From: DATKBT01 sp035546295
GTDB lineage: Bacteria > Acidobacteriota > Thermoanaerobaculia > Multivoradales > Multivoraceae
Assembly (NCBI GenBank): GCA_035546295.1
Contig: DATKBT010000020.1
Coordinates: 1-64,000 of the forward strand
Length of the DNA: 64,000 nucleotides
Direction of reading: 5' to 3'
Position numbers and translations under genes: made by a program
In this document: piece by piece, positions 1 through 8,355 of the stretch
Numbering within the stretch: the stretch's first letter is position 1
Layout: each line of letters begins with the position of its first letter
Notes under the pieces: generated by a model
Database searches by the model: none
The model's input: only the letters and a program-made list of their open reading frames with translations
Told to the model about the DNA's origin: nothing

Positions 1-2
1 GC

Positions 3-77
3 GTCGAGGAGGGGTTCCTCGTGCTGCGGTCGGAGGCGTCGTCTCCCGGCTGCGCGCCGGCGGCGCCGCGCCTCTAG
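3..77 (+). CDS. 3' end of an unidentified gene (partial)
   Basis: Frame 3 of the window edge is open from the first base and ends at TAG (75-77). It reads VEEGFLVLRSEASSPG and ends in PAAPRL. Nearly every third codon position is G or C, as in the confirmed genes of this window, and the other two frames give Arg/Cys- or Ala/Gly-rich strings. With only 24 residues no family can be assigned. It could be chance in such GC-rich DNA. Confidence 0.35.
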   Translation, partial: VEEGFLVLRSEASSPGCAPAAPRL

Positions 78-587
78 CAGCCCGTGATGAAACTCAGCAC
101 GCCCGCACGACAAGGTCTTTCCGCTCCGCCGGCGGCCAAGAAGCCAGTCGAACGAGTGCGGGAGCTGGCTTTCTCAAGGTCGGCTTCTCGCCGCCGGCTC
201 CGCTGCAAGTCCTTGTCGCCCTTCGGGTTGCGGCGGCGCAGGCCCATCTGCTGCGTTGGACCTCCTCGCCGATGTCCCCGCATCGCCTCCGTCGGTCCGC
301 CTTGCATCTGGGCCTGCGGCGCTCGCAATGCGGGCATCCTGACTGTCACCACGGGCTGCTAGGGGTCATAGTCCCTATGGGCGTACCCTCGCGATGCCGC
401 CATCGTCGTGCTCGGCGCCGGGCCCGCGCCGGGCCCGCGCCGGGTCCTGAACAGTGGTTCGTTGCATGAGTCGAGAGGTCATTCAGTGCGCGGGCACGCG
501 CTTCGACGAAAGGCAGACTTGGCATCTTCAGAGGAGAAGCAACGCCGCCTGCGAGCAGAAGCGGCCACGAACCAACTGGGTGACGAA
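78..587. other. gene-poor stretch, no convincing CDS
   Basis: About 510 bases lie between the first stop codon and the 3' end of the GNAT gene. Both strands are open across 74-362, giving Arg/Cys-rich translations on plus and Arg/Gln-rich on minus, with no domain I recognise and no Shine-Dalgarno before either start. A short inverted repeat (CATAG-tcc-CTATG, 367-379) and an 11-bp tandem repeat (415-447) are visible. The double-open segment could be a dispersed repeat rather than a gene. Confidence 0.4.
415..447. repeat. three tandem copies of an 11-bp unit
   Basis: GCGCCGGGCCC occurs twice exactly (415-425, 426-436) and a third time with one change (437-447, GCGCCGGGTCC). The array lies in the non-coding stretch downstream of the GNAT gene and can fold on itself because GGGCCC is palindromic. 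It may act as a terminator-like structure for the minus-strand pair, or it may be a simple slippage repeat. Confidence 0.85.
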
Positions 588-1118
588 TCACCGTTCCAGG
601 CCAGCCGCCTCCGAGCGACCGACCGGCTTGCGCATCACGACGAAACAGCAGGGGCGCAGCAGACGATCGACGTCGATGAAGGGGGCGGTTCCAGTGATCC
701 GGTATCCTCTCTTCTCGTACCATGGAAACAGCTCGGTGCGCTGGTCGACGACGTAGATCTCGATCTCGCGGCATCCCTGGTGCGCCAGCCACTCCTCTCC
801 AGCGCACAGCAGCCGGTGGCCCAGGCCGGCGCCTTGCCGGTGCGGGGCCACCGAGAGCATGCCGAGGTAGCCGAGCGCGCCGCGTGGCTCGAGGTAGACG
901 CAGGCCTCGAGCTCGCCGCTCGACCGTTCGCCTCCCGGCAGGACGAGGAAGACCCCCCTCGACAGGTGATCGCGCACCCCCTCGGGGTCGATTCGATCCC
1001 CCTCGACGAAATGCGTCTCGACCCGGTACGCCTCGCTGATCAGGACGGCGAGGGGCCCGGCATCGCCGTCGGTGGCGACGCGAAGGCTCGCGCGGGTCCC
1101 GATCGCGCCCGTGCTCAA
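588..1118 (-). CDS. GNAT-family N-acetyltransferase
   Basis: A 176-residue GCN5-related acetyltransferase, expected to move an acetyl group from acetyl-CoA to an amine; the acceptor is unknown. The CoA-binding signature is the stretch LGMLSVAPHRQGAGLGHRLL (V-x-P-x-x-Q-G-x-G-x-G), followed by YEKRGYRITG, the usual C-terminal 'YexxGF' element. The reading frame extends far upstream, but only as a shadow of the beta-lactamase gene. I place the start at TTG 1116-1118, which overlaps the upstream stop as TTGA and implies translational coupling. The N-terminus SLRVATDGDAGPLAVLISEAY fits the first beta strand and helix of the fold. Physical coupling to the hydrolase suggests a joint role, perhaps modification of an amine or antibiotic, but that is inference. 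Confidence 0.85.
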   Translation of the reverse strand: MSTGAIGTRASLRVATDGDAGPLAVLISEAYRVETHFVEGDRIDPEGVRDHLSRGVFLVLPGGERSSGELEACVYLEPRGALGYLGMLSVAPHRQGAGLGHRLLCAGEEWLAHQGCREIEIYVVDQRTELFPWYEKRGYRITGTAPFIDVDRLLRPCCFVVMRKPVGRSEAAGLER

Positions 1119-2851
1119 CCCTCGACCCGAAGATACTCGCGCTCGGAGAGGAACAGGCGCAGCGACCGACCCCCGACCAGAGTGTCGAAGCGCACCCGCT
1201 CGGCGCTGGTCTCCTCGCCGCCGACTCGGAAGCTGTGCTCGCCGAGGGGCACCAGCGGGCGCGGCCACAGCCAGAGCTGCCCCTTGCGCAGGAAGACTCG
1301 CAAAGTCCCTTCCCACGGGCTGTCGTTGCGGTAGACGCCGGCCAGGCCCTCCCACGCCTCGGGGTGCTCGAAGCTGCGCAATCCGCGATAGCGACCGCCG
1401 GTCAGCCAGCGCCCGCCGTGCGCGACCTCGACGACCTCGCCTTCGCGACGCCCGAATTCGAAAGGGTGGAGCGCGAAGTCGGGGTGGTCGGCGACGAACA
1501 CGTCCGGCGCCAGCCGCTGCAGCGGGATCGTGCCGCCGGCGCCGGCGACCACCAGCCCGTCGCCGTCTTGGGCGAAGGCGAGCCGGCTGCCGTCCTCGCC
1601 GGTGTAGACGCCGACGTAGTCGCCGGCATCCGCGACGAGGTAGGGATCGTCCGGCGGGGGCGGATCGGGGAGCTCCTGGCCGCCGGCGGCCGCGGCCAGG
1701 CAGTCGACGGCCCAGGCGGCGGGCGCCAGCGGCCGATAGCCGAAGAGGTTGGCGGGAACCGCGGCGAACGCCGCCAGCCCCGCCGACAGATCGGCCCACA
1801 GCGCGGTGCTGAACGAGACCATGCCGCCGGTGTGGCGCAGGATCGGCGAGTCGGAGCCCTGCTGCCGCGATCGGTCGACGATGACGCCGTACCCGTAGGC
1901 CATGTCGCTTCCCCGCGAGCCGGTCGCAATCCAGGGCCGGGTCAGGCGATCGAAGCTCTTCTCCGAGAGCAGGCGGCCGCGATCGAGAGCGCCACGGCGC
2001 AGCAGCACGCGCAGGAACCGGCACATGTCGGCGGCGGTGGCGGCCACGCAGTCCGCGCCGCCGTCCGAGGTCACCGGCGTGACGCGGGTGAGAGGCCCGT
2101 AGCGCGGGAACGGGCGGTCGCCGTAGAGGGGCGCGTAGGACGGGGGGAACCGGCCGCAGGTGCCGCTGGTGATGACCGGCTCGCTGTCGTGCATTCCGAC
2201 CGGGTCGAGGACCCGATGCCGGAGGATCGCGCCCAGGGAGCGGCCTTCGACGGTCGAGAGCAGCCGGCCCAGGATCTCGTATCCGAGATTGCTGTAGGAG
2301 AACGCCGCGCCGGGCGCCTGGGACGTCCACAGCGGTCTCGCCGGATCGAGCGGCAACATGGGCGTGTCGCGCGGCAGGCCCGCGGTGTGGGTCAGCAGAT
2401 GGTGTGCGGTGACCGGCTGATAGACGCTGTCGATGCGCAGCCAGGGGAGCAGGTCACGCACCGGCCGGTCGAGGTCGAGCAGTCCCTCCTCGGCCGCGCG
2501 CAGCGCCGCGATCGCCACGAACAACTTGCTCAGCGAGCCGACCTGGAAGAGCGCACCGGTGGCGAGCGCTCCCCCATCGACCGGGTCGGCGCCGGCCGAC
2601 GAGACCCGGCGCCAGCCGGCGTCATCGGCGAGCGCCAGCACCAGCCCCGGGGCGCCCCGCTCGACGACGTGGCGAGCGACGTGGGTGTCGATCTCCTCGA
2701 GCGCCTCGATCCACTCCGAAGGCCGGCGTTCGCCGGTCACGACCGTGGCGGAACGCGCTGCGCCGGGAAACGCTGCGGCCGCGAGCGGTGCTCCGGCCGC
2801 GGCCAGGGCGAAGAGCTCGCGTCGGCTCACTCCTTCGCTTCTCGGGTGCAT
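1115..2851 (-). CDS. exported serine hydrolase, beta-lactamase/DD-peptidase fold
   Basis: A 578-residue class C-like serine hydrolase. The nucleophile motif S-x-x-K is SLSK (106-109) and the second motif Y-S-N is at 186-188. A later LRHTGG supplies the H/K-T-G-like element. After the ~350-residue catalytic domain comes a beta-rich C-terminal extension with two repeated 'YvGvY' segments (DYVGVYTGEDG, LAGVYRNDSP), typical of beta-lactamase-related peptidases/esterases. The N-terminus MHPRSEGVSRRELFALAAAG has twin arginines before a hydrophobic stretch, so Tat export is likely. I chose ATG 2851 for that reason; the open frame reaches 2935 without a better signal. It is translationally coupled to the GNAT gene. 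Substrate unknown: a D-amino-acid peptide or an ester is as likely as a beta-lactam. Confidence 0.9.
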   Translation of the reverse strand: MHPRSEGVSRRELFALAAAGAPLAAAAFPGAARSATVVTGERRPSEWIEALEEIDTHVARHVVERGAPGLVLALADDAGWRRVSSAGADPVDGGALATGALFQVGSLSKLFVAIAALRAAEEGLLDLDRPVRDLLPWLRIDSVYQPVTAHHLLTHTAGLPRDTPMLPLDPARPLWTSQAPGAAFSYSNLGYEILGRLLSTVEGRSLGAILRHRVLDPVGMHDSEPVITSGTCGRFPPSYAPLYGDRPFPRYGPLTRVTPVTSDGGADCVAATAADMCRFLRVLLRRGALDRGRLLSEKSFDRLTRPWIATGSRGSDMAYGYGVIVDRSRQQGSDSPILRHTGGMVSFSTALWADLSAGLAAFAAVPANLFGYRPLAPAAWAVDCLAAAAGGQELPDPPPPDDPYLVADAGDYVGVYTGEDGSRLAFAQDGDGLVVAGAGGTIPLQRLAPDVFVADHPDFALHPFEFGRREGEVVEVAHGGRWLTGGRYRGLRSFEHPEAWEGLAGVYRNDSPWEGTLRVFLRKGQLWLWPRPLVPLGEHSFRVGGEETSAERVRFDTLVGGRSLRLFLSEREYLRVEG

Positions 2852-2970
2852 CGGCGACACGATGTCACGGTTGCGGGGAGCAGAAAACCCCGCCTCGCCA
2901 CGGCCCTCCGCGCAGGAATAGTGGAGGTCGCACACCGGTTCGAGCAGGCGAGGAACTCGGGAGGTAGACC

Positions 2971-4257
2971 ATGATCCGGCAGTGGCTCGAGCGCATCTTC
3001 GACGGCGACTTCGACGGCCCGTTCGGCGCGACCCGAACCCATCTCGTGCGCAGTGCGGGCATTCTGGTCACTCTCGTGCTGTCGGTCCTGGCACTCGCGG
3101 CCTGCTCGCGGTCGGCCGACTCCGCTGCGGGGGCGTCGGCGCCGCCGGACGGCGAGGCGGCTCTTGCATCCGCCGACGTCCCGACCGAGGCCGCCGCCGA
3201 CACGCCGACCGTCGCGTCGGAGGCGATCTCCCCGGCGGCGAAAGCCGAGGCCGCCGCTGCGGCTGCCGCTGCGGACGAAGCTGCGGATGAGGAGCGGCGA
3301 CGTCTCGCCGAGCTGGAGCAGCGCGAGCAAGAGGCCCGCGCCCGCGAGACCGAGCTCGCCCGGCGCGAGGAGATCGCGCAGCGCGAGCGCGAGGTGGCCG
3401 AGCGCGAGCGGGCGCTCGCCGAGCGGGAGCGGAGGATCGCAGCGCAGGAGCGCGCGGCGCCCGCCGAGGCCACGGTGAAGCCGATCGAGAGTCAGCCCGC
3501 GCTCCCGGAGCCGACGCCCGAGCCGGTCGCTGGGCAGCCCTCCGCGCGCGAGCTGCCGACCGCCGAGCGGGCGGTCCTGGTCGACGCCGGCGACCGGAAC
3601 GTCGTTCCCGGCGACGATCCGTCTGGGACGGTCGAGGAGGAGCGCTGGCAGGAGTCGTGGCGCACCCGCGGTCGCTCGAGCGACGATCGAGAGGCGACCG
3701 GGCCGGCCGAGCGGATCGCGGCGCTCGAGCGCCTCAGCGCGGGGGCCGAGCTCGAGCTAGAGATCGAGGACGACCTCTCGAGCGGCACCAGCACGGTCGG
3801 CGAGGTCTTCCAGTCGCGCCTGACCTCTGACGTCCTCGGCCCCGAGGGCGAGCTGATCGTGCCGGCAGGCTCGGTGGTGTGGGGTCGCGTGGTCGACGTG
3901 CGGCCGCTGCGCCGGGTCGGTGGCCGGGCGACCCTCGAGCTGCAGTTCGAGCGGCTCGAGCTGCCCTCCGGGGAGAGCGTCGAGGTGCGCGCATCGCTCC
4001 TCGAGCAGGGCCGCAACAAGAAGAAGGACAAGGCCAAGATCGTCGGCGGAGCGATCGCCGGCCTGATCCTCGGCCGCATCCTGGGCGACGGCGAGACCGC
4101 CGCGGCCGGCGCCGCCGTGGGAGCCGCTGCAGGGACCGCCGCCGCGATCAGCGCCGAGGGGCGCGAGGTCGAGCTGCCGGCCGGCACCGAGCTCTCGCTC
4201 GTGCTCGAGGAGGTGGTCACGGTGACCACCCGCTACGGCGAGCCGGTGCGGGACTGA
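2971..4257 (+). CDS. membrane-anchored coiled-coil protein with glycine-zipper domain
   Basis: A 428-residue envelope protein of unknown role. Residues about 25-44 are hydrophobic and end in LALAAC, a possible lipobox (Cys45); the 25-residue cytoplasmic lead is long for a lipoprotein, so a simple membrane anchor is also possible. An Ala-rich segment is followed by a charged coiled coil (about 105-165) of repeated REREVAERERALAERERR type. The C-terminal third has a TraB/VirB10-like beta segment (LIVPAGSVVWGRVVDVRPL) and then a glycine zipper (IVGGAIAGLILGRILGDG and GAAVGAAAGTAAA), which usually inserts in or spans a membrane. GGAGG 6 bases before ATG 2971 fixes the start. It is divergent from the hydrolase. 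Probably a structural or channel-associated envelope protein. Confidence 0.85.
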   Translation: MIRQWLERIFDGDFDGPFGATRTHLVRSAGILVTLVLSVLALAACSRSADSAAGASAPPDGEAALASADVPTEAAADTPTVASEAISPAAKAEAAAAAAAADEAADEERRRLAELEQREQEARARETELARREEIAQREREVAERERALAERERRIAAQERAAPAEATVKPIESQPALPEPTPEPVAGQPSARELPTAERAVLVDAGDRNVVPGDDPSGTVEEERWQESWRTRGRSSDDREATGPAERIAALERLSAGAELELEIEDDLSSGTSTVGEVFQSRLTSDVLGPEGELIVPAGSVVWGRVVDVRPLRRVGGRATLELQFERLELPSGESVEVRASLLEQGRNKKKDKAKIVGGAIAGLILGRILGDGETAAAGAAVGAAAGTAAAISAEGREVELPAGTELSLVLEEVVTVTTRYGEPVRD

Positions 4258-4450
4258 CCGCTTCGCAGTCGAGCCTGTGAACGTGCTGCTCTGGCACCTT
4301 CGAGGCTGGCTGTGCTCTTCCTCCCAGCCTCCCAGCGAGAGCCTCGCGAGGCGCCCAACTCCAGCGGAGCAGGGGCGCCACTCTCGTACCGCGTCGGGTG
4401 TGGCTCGACTGACCATGCCGCGAGCATCCTGCTGCTCGCGTCGACCTGGC

Positions 4451-4484
4451 GGGCTGAGACATTTTCGCGGGCTGCAACATTTTC
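4451..4484 (+). repeat. 16-bp direct repeat, 18-bp spacing, upstream of padR
   Basis: GGGCTGnnACATTTTC occurs at 4451-4466 and again at 4469-4484. The 18-bp period is close to two helical turns, so two protein subunits could bind the same face. It stands about 50 bases before the PadR start and is unusually T-rich for this genome. Confidence 0.6.
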
Positions 4485-4497
4485 CGGCCCTCCGTCG

Positions 4498-4531
4498 TAG
4501 GTCGTACGTAGACCTGTCGTATTACGACCTA
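4498..4531. promoter_or_regulatory. probable PadR operator over the start codon
   Basis: TAGGTCGTA (4498-4506) and TACGACCTA (4523-4531) form perfect 9-bp inverted arms; the last A is the first base of the padR ATG. A nested AGGTC/GACCT pair (4499-4503, 4511-4515) and three GTCGTA direct repeats lie inside. There is no Shine-Dalgarno, so the transcript may be leaderless. PadR proteins commonly bind such palindromes and repress their own operons; binding here is inferred. Confidence 0.5.
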
Positions 4532-4875
4532 TGCCGAAGCAACACAACGACCGCGAGCGCAAGAAGGGGATGGCGGACTTTCTGGTGCTGGCGCTGCTCG
4601 ACGAGGAGCGGCGGCACGGATACGAGATCGCGAAGCTGATCGAGGAGCGCTCCGGCGGCGCGCTGTCCTTCCGAGTGGCTTCGCTCTATCCGCTCCTCTA
4701 CCGGCTCGAGAAACGCGGGCTGATCCGCGGCCGCTGGGTCGAGGAGCCGGGAGAACGGCGTCGACGCTTCTACTCGCTGACGCGGCTCGGCAAGCGCACG
4801 CTCGAGGCGGAGCGCGAGAGCTGGCTCGAGTTCGTCGACGCCGTGCACCGCATCACGGGGCTCGGTCATGCCTGA
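4531..4875 (+). CDS. PadR-family transcriptional repressor (ADOP-linked)
   Basis: A 114-residue winged-helix regulator. The core ADFLVLALLDEERRHGYEIA is the PadR helix 1-2 signature, and ASLYPLLYRLEKRGLIRG is the recognition helix plus wing entry, followed by the wing motif RRRFYSLTRLGK. Only one short dimerisation helix follows, so there is no ligand domain. This size and its position before an ADOP permease match the acidobacterial PadR subgroup. The next gene starts 8 bases before this stop, so the two are co-translated. A palindrome covers the start codon, suggesting autoregulation. The inducing signal is unknown; membrane stress or a toxic compound is usual for the family. Confidence 0.93.
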   Translation: MPKQHNDRERKKGMADFLVLALLDEERRHGYEIAKLIEERSGGALSFRVASLYPLLYRLEKRGLIRGRWVEEPGERRRRFYSLTRLGKRTLEAERESWLEFVDAVHRITGLGHA

Positions 4876-7717
4876 GCCCGGCGCCGGGCTGGGGCGAGAG
4901 GAGAAGGCCGAGGAGCTGCGGCGCGTCGTGCGCGCCGAGCTCCTGCGCTGGCGGCTGCCGGAGCGCCGCGCCGACGACGTCATCGAGGAGATCGCCCAGC
5001 TCCTGCTCGATGCCGCCGAGGCCGACGGGGTCGCGCTCGACAGCTCAGAGCGGGTGCGCGCCTGGGTGCGCGGCGAGGTGCCGCGCTGGCGCGAGCTGGC
5101 GGCCGAGCTCGGCCGCGCCGAGCATCCGCTGCGCACCGAGCTGCTCGGCGACGCCGGCTCCCGCGCGGCCCGAGCGCGGCGTGATCGAGGCCGTTCACGA
5201 CGAGACCAGGGGAGCGCGACGATGATGGGCTGGCTCGATGGATTCTTCGGCGACGCGCGTTTCGCCATGCGCAGCCTGCGCAAGACGCCGCTCTTCACGG
5301 TCGTGGCGGTGACGACGCTGGCGCTCGGCATCGGGCTCAACTCCGCTGCCTTCAGCGTGCTGGACGGCATCTTCTTCCGTCCCCTCCCAGTCGAATCGCC
5401 GGACGAGCTGGTGCGGCTCTACGGCAAGACCCCGGACGGCTTCTTCGGTCACGAGCCGCTCTCCTATCCCGACTACGAGGACGTCGCGCGCGAGGTCGAA
5501 GGCTTCTCGACCGTCGCCGGGTACTCGATGACCATGGTCGCGCTCGAGGCCGAGGCGACGCCCGAGATGGTGCTCGCCGAGATGGTCACCGGCACCTATT
5601 TCTCGGCGCTCGGCGTTCGGGCCCGCGTCGGGCGGCTGATCGAGCCCGCCGACGAGAGGAGGTCGTCGCCGGCGCCGGTCGTCGTCCTGAGCCACCGCGC
5701 CTGGCAGCGACGCTACGGCGGCGATCCCAGCGCGATCGGACAGGAGATCCTGATCAACGGTCAGCGCGCCACGATCATCGGCGTCGCGCCGGCGGCGTTC
5801 CGAGGGCTGTCGCGCGGGATCGAGCCCGAGCTATGGCTCGGCGTCACCTACGCCAACCGGATCGACGCGGCGCCGTCGACCAACTCCGGGGACTCCACGG
5901 CCGGTGTCGACCGGCTCGACGATCGTGGCCGCCGCTGGCTCTGGGTGTTCGCCCGGCTCGACCTCTCCGTCCCGCGAGCGGCGACGGACAGCCAGATCGC
6001 GGCCCTGATGGAGAGCCTGCGCGAGCGCTTTCCCGAAAGCCACGAGGACCGCGACCTGGTCACCCTGCCGCTCTCCGCCGTCAAGCTGCTGCCCGGGATC
6101 GACGAAAGCCTCGACCTGGCGTCGCTGATGCTGATGGGCGTGGTCGGCATGGTGCTGATCGTGGCCTGCTCGAACCTCGCAAGCCTGCTGATGGCGCGTG
6201 CCGCCTCGCGCCGGCGCGACGTCGCGACCCGGCTGTCGCTCGGCGCCACCCGCCTGCACGTGGTCCGCCAGCTCCTGGTCGAGAGCGTGATCCTGGCGCT
6301 CGCCGGCGGCGTCCTCGGCCTGGGTCTCGCGGCGCTCTCCAACCGCGCGCTCTCCAGCTTCGAGATCCCCTTCACCGTGCCGCTCGAGATCAGCCTGTCG
6401 CTCGACGCGCGGGTGGTGCTGTTCACCTTCGCGGTGGCGCTGGCGACCGCTCTCTTCTTCGGGTTGGCGCCGGCCGTCGACGCTTCGCGCACTCGACTCG
6501 CGGACGTGCTGCGCGAAGAGTCCGGGCCGCGCGGAGGCAGCGCCTGGCGGCGCCGCTTCCAGAGCGCGCTGGTCGTCGTCCAGGTCTCGGTGACCCTGCT
6601 GCTCCTGGTGTTCGCTGGACTGTCGCTGCGCAGCGTGCTGCGCGCCCAGCACCTCGACCCCGGGCTCGATCCCGACGGCCTGATCGGCGCCATCCTCGAT
6701 CCGTCGCTGCAGGGCTACGACTCGGCGGAGACGGCGGCGCTCTTCCGACGCCTGCGCGAGGACCTCGAGTCCCTGCCGGGCGTGGTCTCGGTATCGCTGC
6801 CCAGCCAGCTGCCGCTCTCCCTCTACATCAACTCGGACGACATGATCGCCGACGGCCGGCAGGACCTGCCGGAGGCGGAGTGGCCGTTCGTCGACAACGC
6901 CGCGGCCGACGCCACCTACTTCGAGACGCTGCGGATCCCGATCGTTGCCGGGCGCGCCTTCCGCGAGGAGGAGACGGTCGATCGGCGCCGCGTCACGGTG
7001 GTCAACGAGACCCTCGCCGAGCGGTTCTGGCCGGGGGAGGACCCGATCGGCAAGGGACTGCGTCGCAGCGGGATCGAAGACCCCTACGAGGTCGTCGGCG
7101 TCGCCGCGAACGGCAAATACCGTGCGTTGGGCGAGCAGCCGCGCACCTTCGCCTGGTTCCCGATCGGCGAGGGCTGGAACGCCCGCAGCGTGGTCGTCCG
7201 CTTCGAGCGCCCCGAGCAGGCCTCGACCCGCGTCGTCGCGGGCGCCATCCACGCCATCGACCCCCACCTCGCGATCGCCAACCTGGCGACCGTCGAGGAG
7301 ATCATCTCCCCGTCGCTCCTCCCGGTGCGAGCCGGCGCCCTGGTGTTCGGCGTCTTCGGCGTCTTCGGCCTCCTGCTCGCCGCGCTCGGCCTGTACGGGG
7401 TGCTCGCGTACATGGTGAGCCAGCGCACCCACGAGCTGGGAGTGCGGGTGGCGATGGGCGCGAACCGCGCGACGATCCTCGGAATGGTCGCGCGCGACGG
7501 CCTGAAACTGGTCGCCGCCGGCGCCGTCATCGGCCTCGGGCTGTCCCTGCTCACCACGCGACTGCTCTCGGCGATCCTGTTCGGGGTCAGCCCCACCGAT
7601 GCGGCGACCTTCGGCGTCGTCCTCGCGGTGCTCGCCTCGGCGGCCCTCCTCGCCTGCTACCTGCCCGCGCGCCGGGCGACCCGGATCGATCCGATCCAGG
7701 CCCTGCGCGTGGACTGA
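4868..7717 (+). CDS. ADOP-type FtsX/MacB-like permease 1
   Basis: A 949-residue inner-membrane protein of the acidobacterial duplicated orphan permease family: two MacB-periplasmic-core plus FtsX halves in one chain and no own ATPase. Residues 1-118 are a soluble charged domain. The first transmembrane helix follows at about 137-160 (TVVAVTTLALGIGLNSAAFS). The first FtsX block is centred near LMLMGVVGMVLIVACSNLAS, and the second half begins near FQSALVVVQVSVTLLLLVFA. The chain ends with the family's C-terminal LPARRATRIDPIQALR. Start ATG 4868 overlaps padR by 8 bases; an internal ATG-ATG near 5222 could give a shorter product. Relatives are presumed to move or extract hydrophobic substrates or peptides with a separate ATPase. 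Substrate unknown. Confidence 0.93.
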   Translation: MPEPGAGLGREEKAEELRRVVRAELLRWRLPERRADDVIEEIAQLLLDAAEADGVALDSSERVRAWVRGEVPRWRELAAELGRAEHPLRTELLGDAGSRAARARRDRGRSRRDQGSATMMGWLDGFFGDARFAMRSLRKTPLFTVVAVTTLALGIGLNSAAFSVLDGIFFRPLPVESPDELVRLYGKTPDGFFGHEPLSYPDYEDVAREVEGFSTVAGYSMTMVALEAEATPEMVLAEMVTGTYFSALGVRARVGRLIEPADERRSSPAPVVVLSHRAWQRRYGGDPSAIGQEILINGQRATIIGVAPAAFRGLSRGIEPELWLGVTYANRIDAAPSTNSGDSTAGVDRLDDRGRRWLWVFARLDLSVPRAATDSQIAALMESLRERFPESHEDRDLVTLPLSAVKLLPGIDESLDLASLMLMGVVGMVLIVACSNLASLLMARAASRRRDVATRLSLGATRLHVVRQLLVESVILALAGGVLGLGLAALSNRALSSFEIPFTVPLEISLSLDARVVLFTFAVALATALFFGLAPAVDASRTRLADVLREESGPRGGSAWRRRFQSALVVVQVSVTLLLLVFAGLSLRSVLRAQHLDPGLDPDGLIGAILDPSLQGYDSAETAALFRRLREDLESLPGVVSVSLPSQLPLSLYINSDDMIADGRQDLPEAEWPFVDNAAADATYFETLRIPIVAGRAFREEETVDRRRVTVVNETLAERFWPGEDPIGKGLRRSGIEDPYEVVGVAANGKYRALGEQPRTFAWFPIGEGWNARSVVVRFERPEQASTRVVAGAIHAIDPHLAIANLATVEEIISPSLLPVRAGALVFGVFGVFGLLLAALGLYGVLAYMVSQRTHELGVRVAMGANRATILGMVARDGLKLVAAGAVIGLGLSLLTTRLLSAILFGVSPTDAATFGVVLAVLASAALLACYLPARRATRIDPIQALRVD

Positions 7718-7757
7718 GCAGCGGCGAGCAGTCGCCTCGCACCCGTCTCGGCCGATG

Positions 7758-7777
7758 CACTCTGCTAGCGCAGAGTG
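7758..7777. terminator. hairpin after ADOP 1 (terminator or operator)
   Basis: CACTCTGC (7758-7765) and GCAGAGTG (7770-7777) form an 8-bp perfect stem with loop TAGC, 41 bases after the ADOP 1 stop. No T-run follows, so intrinsic termination is doubtful. The arms resemble those of the palindrome at 7895-7920 (ATTCTGC versus CTCTGC), so it may be a second site for the same regulator. Confidence 0.4.
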
Positions 7778-7894
7778 GCCCCGACGATCCTCGCGCCGCC
7801 AGATCGTCGGCGGGCGCGCGCCGGTGCCGAAGCCGGCGGCGACCGAGACCAGCGAGTCGGGAATGTCCGGCTCCGATTCGATGCAACTCGAATG

Positions 7895-7920
7895 CGCATT
7901 CTGCGTATCAGCAGAATGCG
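7895..7920. promoter_or_regulatory. 10-bp inverted repeat, probable operator of second padR
   Basis: CGCATTCTGC (7895-7904) and GCAGAATGCG (7911-7920) are perfect inverted arms with a 6-base spacer (GTATCA). The site lies 30 bases before the GTG start of the second padR gene, in locally AT-richer DNA. The dyad and its position fit a PadR dimer site; no binding data. Confidence 0.55.
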
Positions 7921-7950
7921 TACAACCTCCGAGCCGAGGAGCGGGACATC

Positions 7951-8355
7951 GTGACGGGTCGGCGGCGATGGAAGCGAGTCGACCGGGCGTCACGGGATCG
8001 CGCCCGTGATCCAGCAGGGACCCCGCTCCGGCCGGTCGAGTTCCTGGTGCTGGCGGTGCTGCTCGACGGCCCGGCCCACGGGTACGGCCTGGTCGGCGAG
8101 ATCGAGGAGCGAACCGCCGGCGCGGTCTCGCCGCGTCCGGGGGATCTCTACCGGGTCCTCTTCCGAATGCAGGAGCGCGGCTGGCTCGAGCGCTGCGAGC
8201 CCGTCGCCGAGCAGGGCGACGGCGACGATCGACGCCGCACCGACTACCGGATCACCGAGCTCGGTCGTCGCGTCGTCGGCGCCGAGGCGGCGGTGCTGTC
8301 GGCGGTGTCGAGGGGCGTCATCCGCTGCCTCGCCGAGTCGGGAGAGCCTGGGTGA
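7951..8355 (+). CDS. PadR-family transcriptional regulator 2
   Basis: A 134-residue winged-helix protein. VEFLVLAVLLDGPAHGYGLV is the PadR N-terminal signature; GDLYRVLFRMQERGWLER replaces the usual 'LYPxLxxLEexG' recognition helix; RRRTDYRITELGRR is the wing. It has about 26 extra residues before the core, rich in Arg and Asp. GTG 7951 is my start because it follows GAGGAGCGGGACATC and lies just after the palindrome at 7895-7920. The frame stays open upstream only as a shadow of ADOP 1. It overlaps the second ADOP gene by GTGA (8352-8355). Probably represses the downstream permease and itself. Confidence 0.85.
   Translation: MTGRRRWKRVDRASRDRARDPAGTPLRPVEFLVLAVLLDGPAHGYGLVGEIEERTAGAVSPRPGDLYRVLFRMQERGWLERCEPVAEQGDGDDRRRTDYRITELGRRVVGAEAAVLSAVSRGVIRCLAESGEPG

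Noticed and set aside
2971..3046. Start of the coiled-coil protein at GTG 3046, giving a standard lipoprotein signal
   Set aside because: No ribosome-binding site there, whereas GGAGG lies at the correct distance before ATG 2971.
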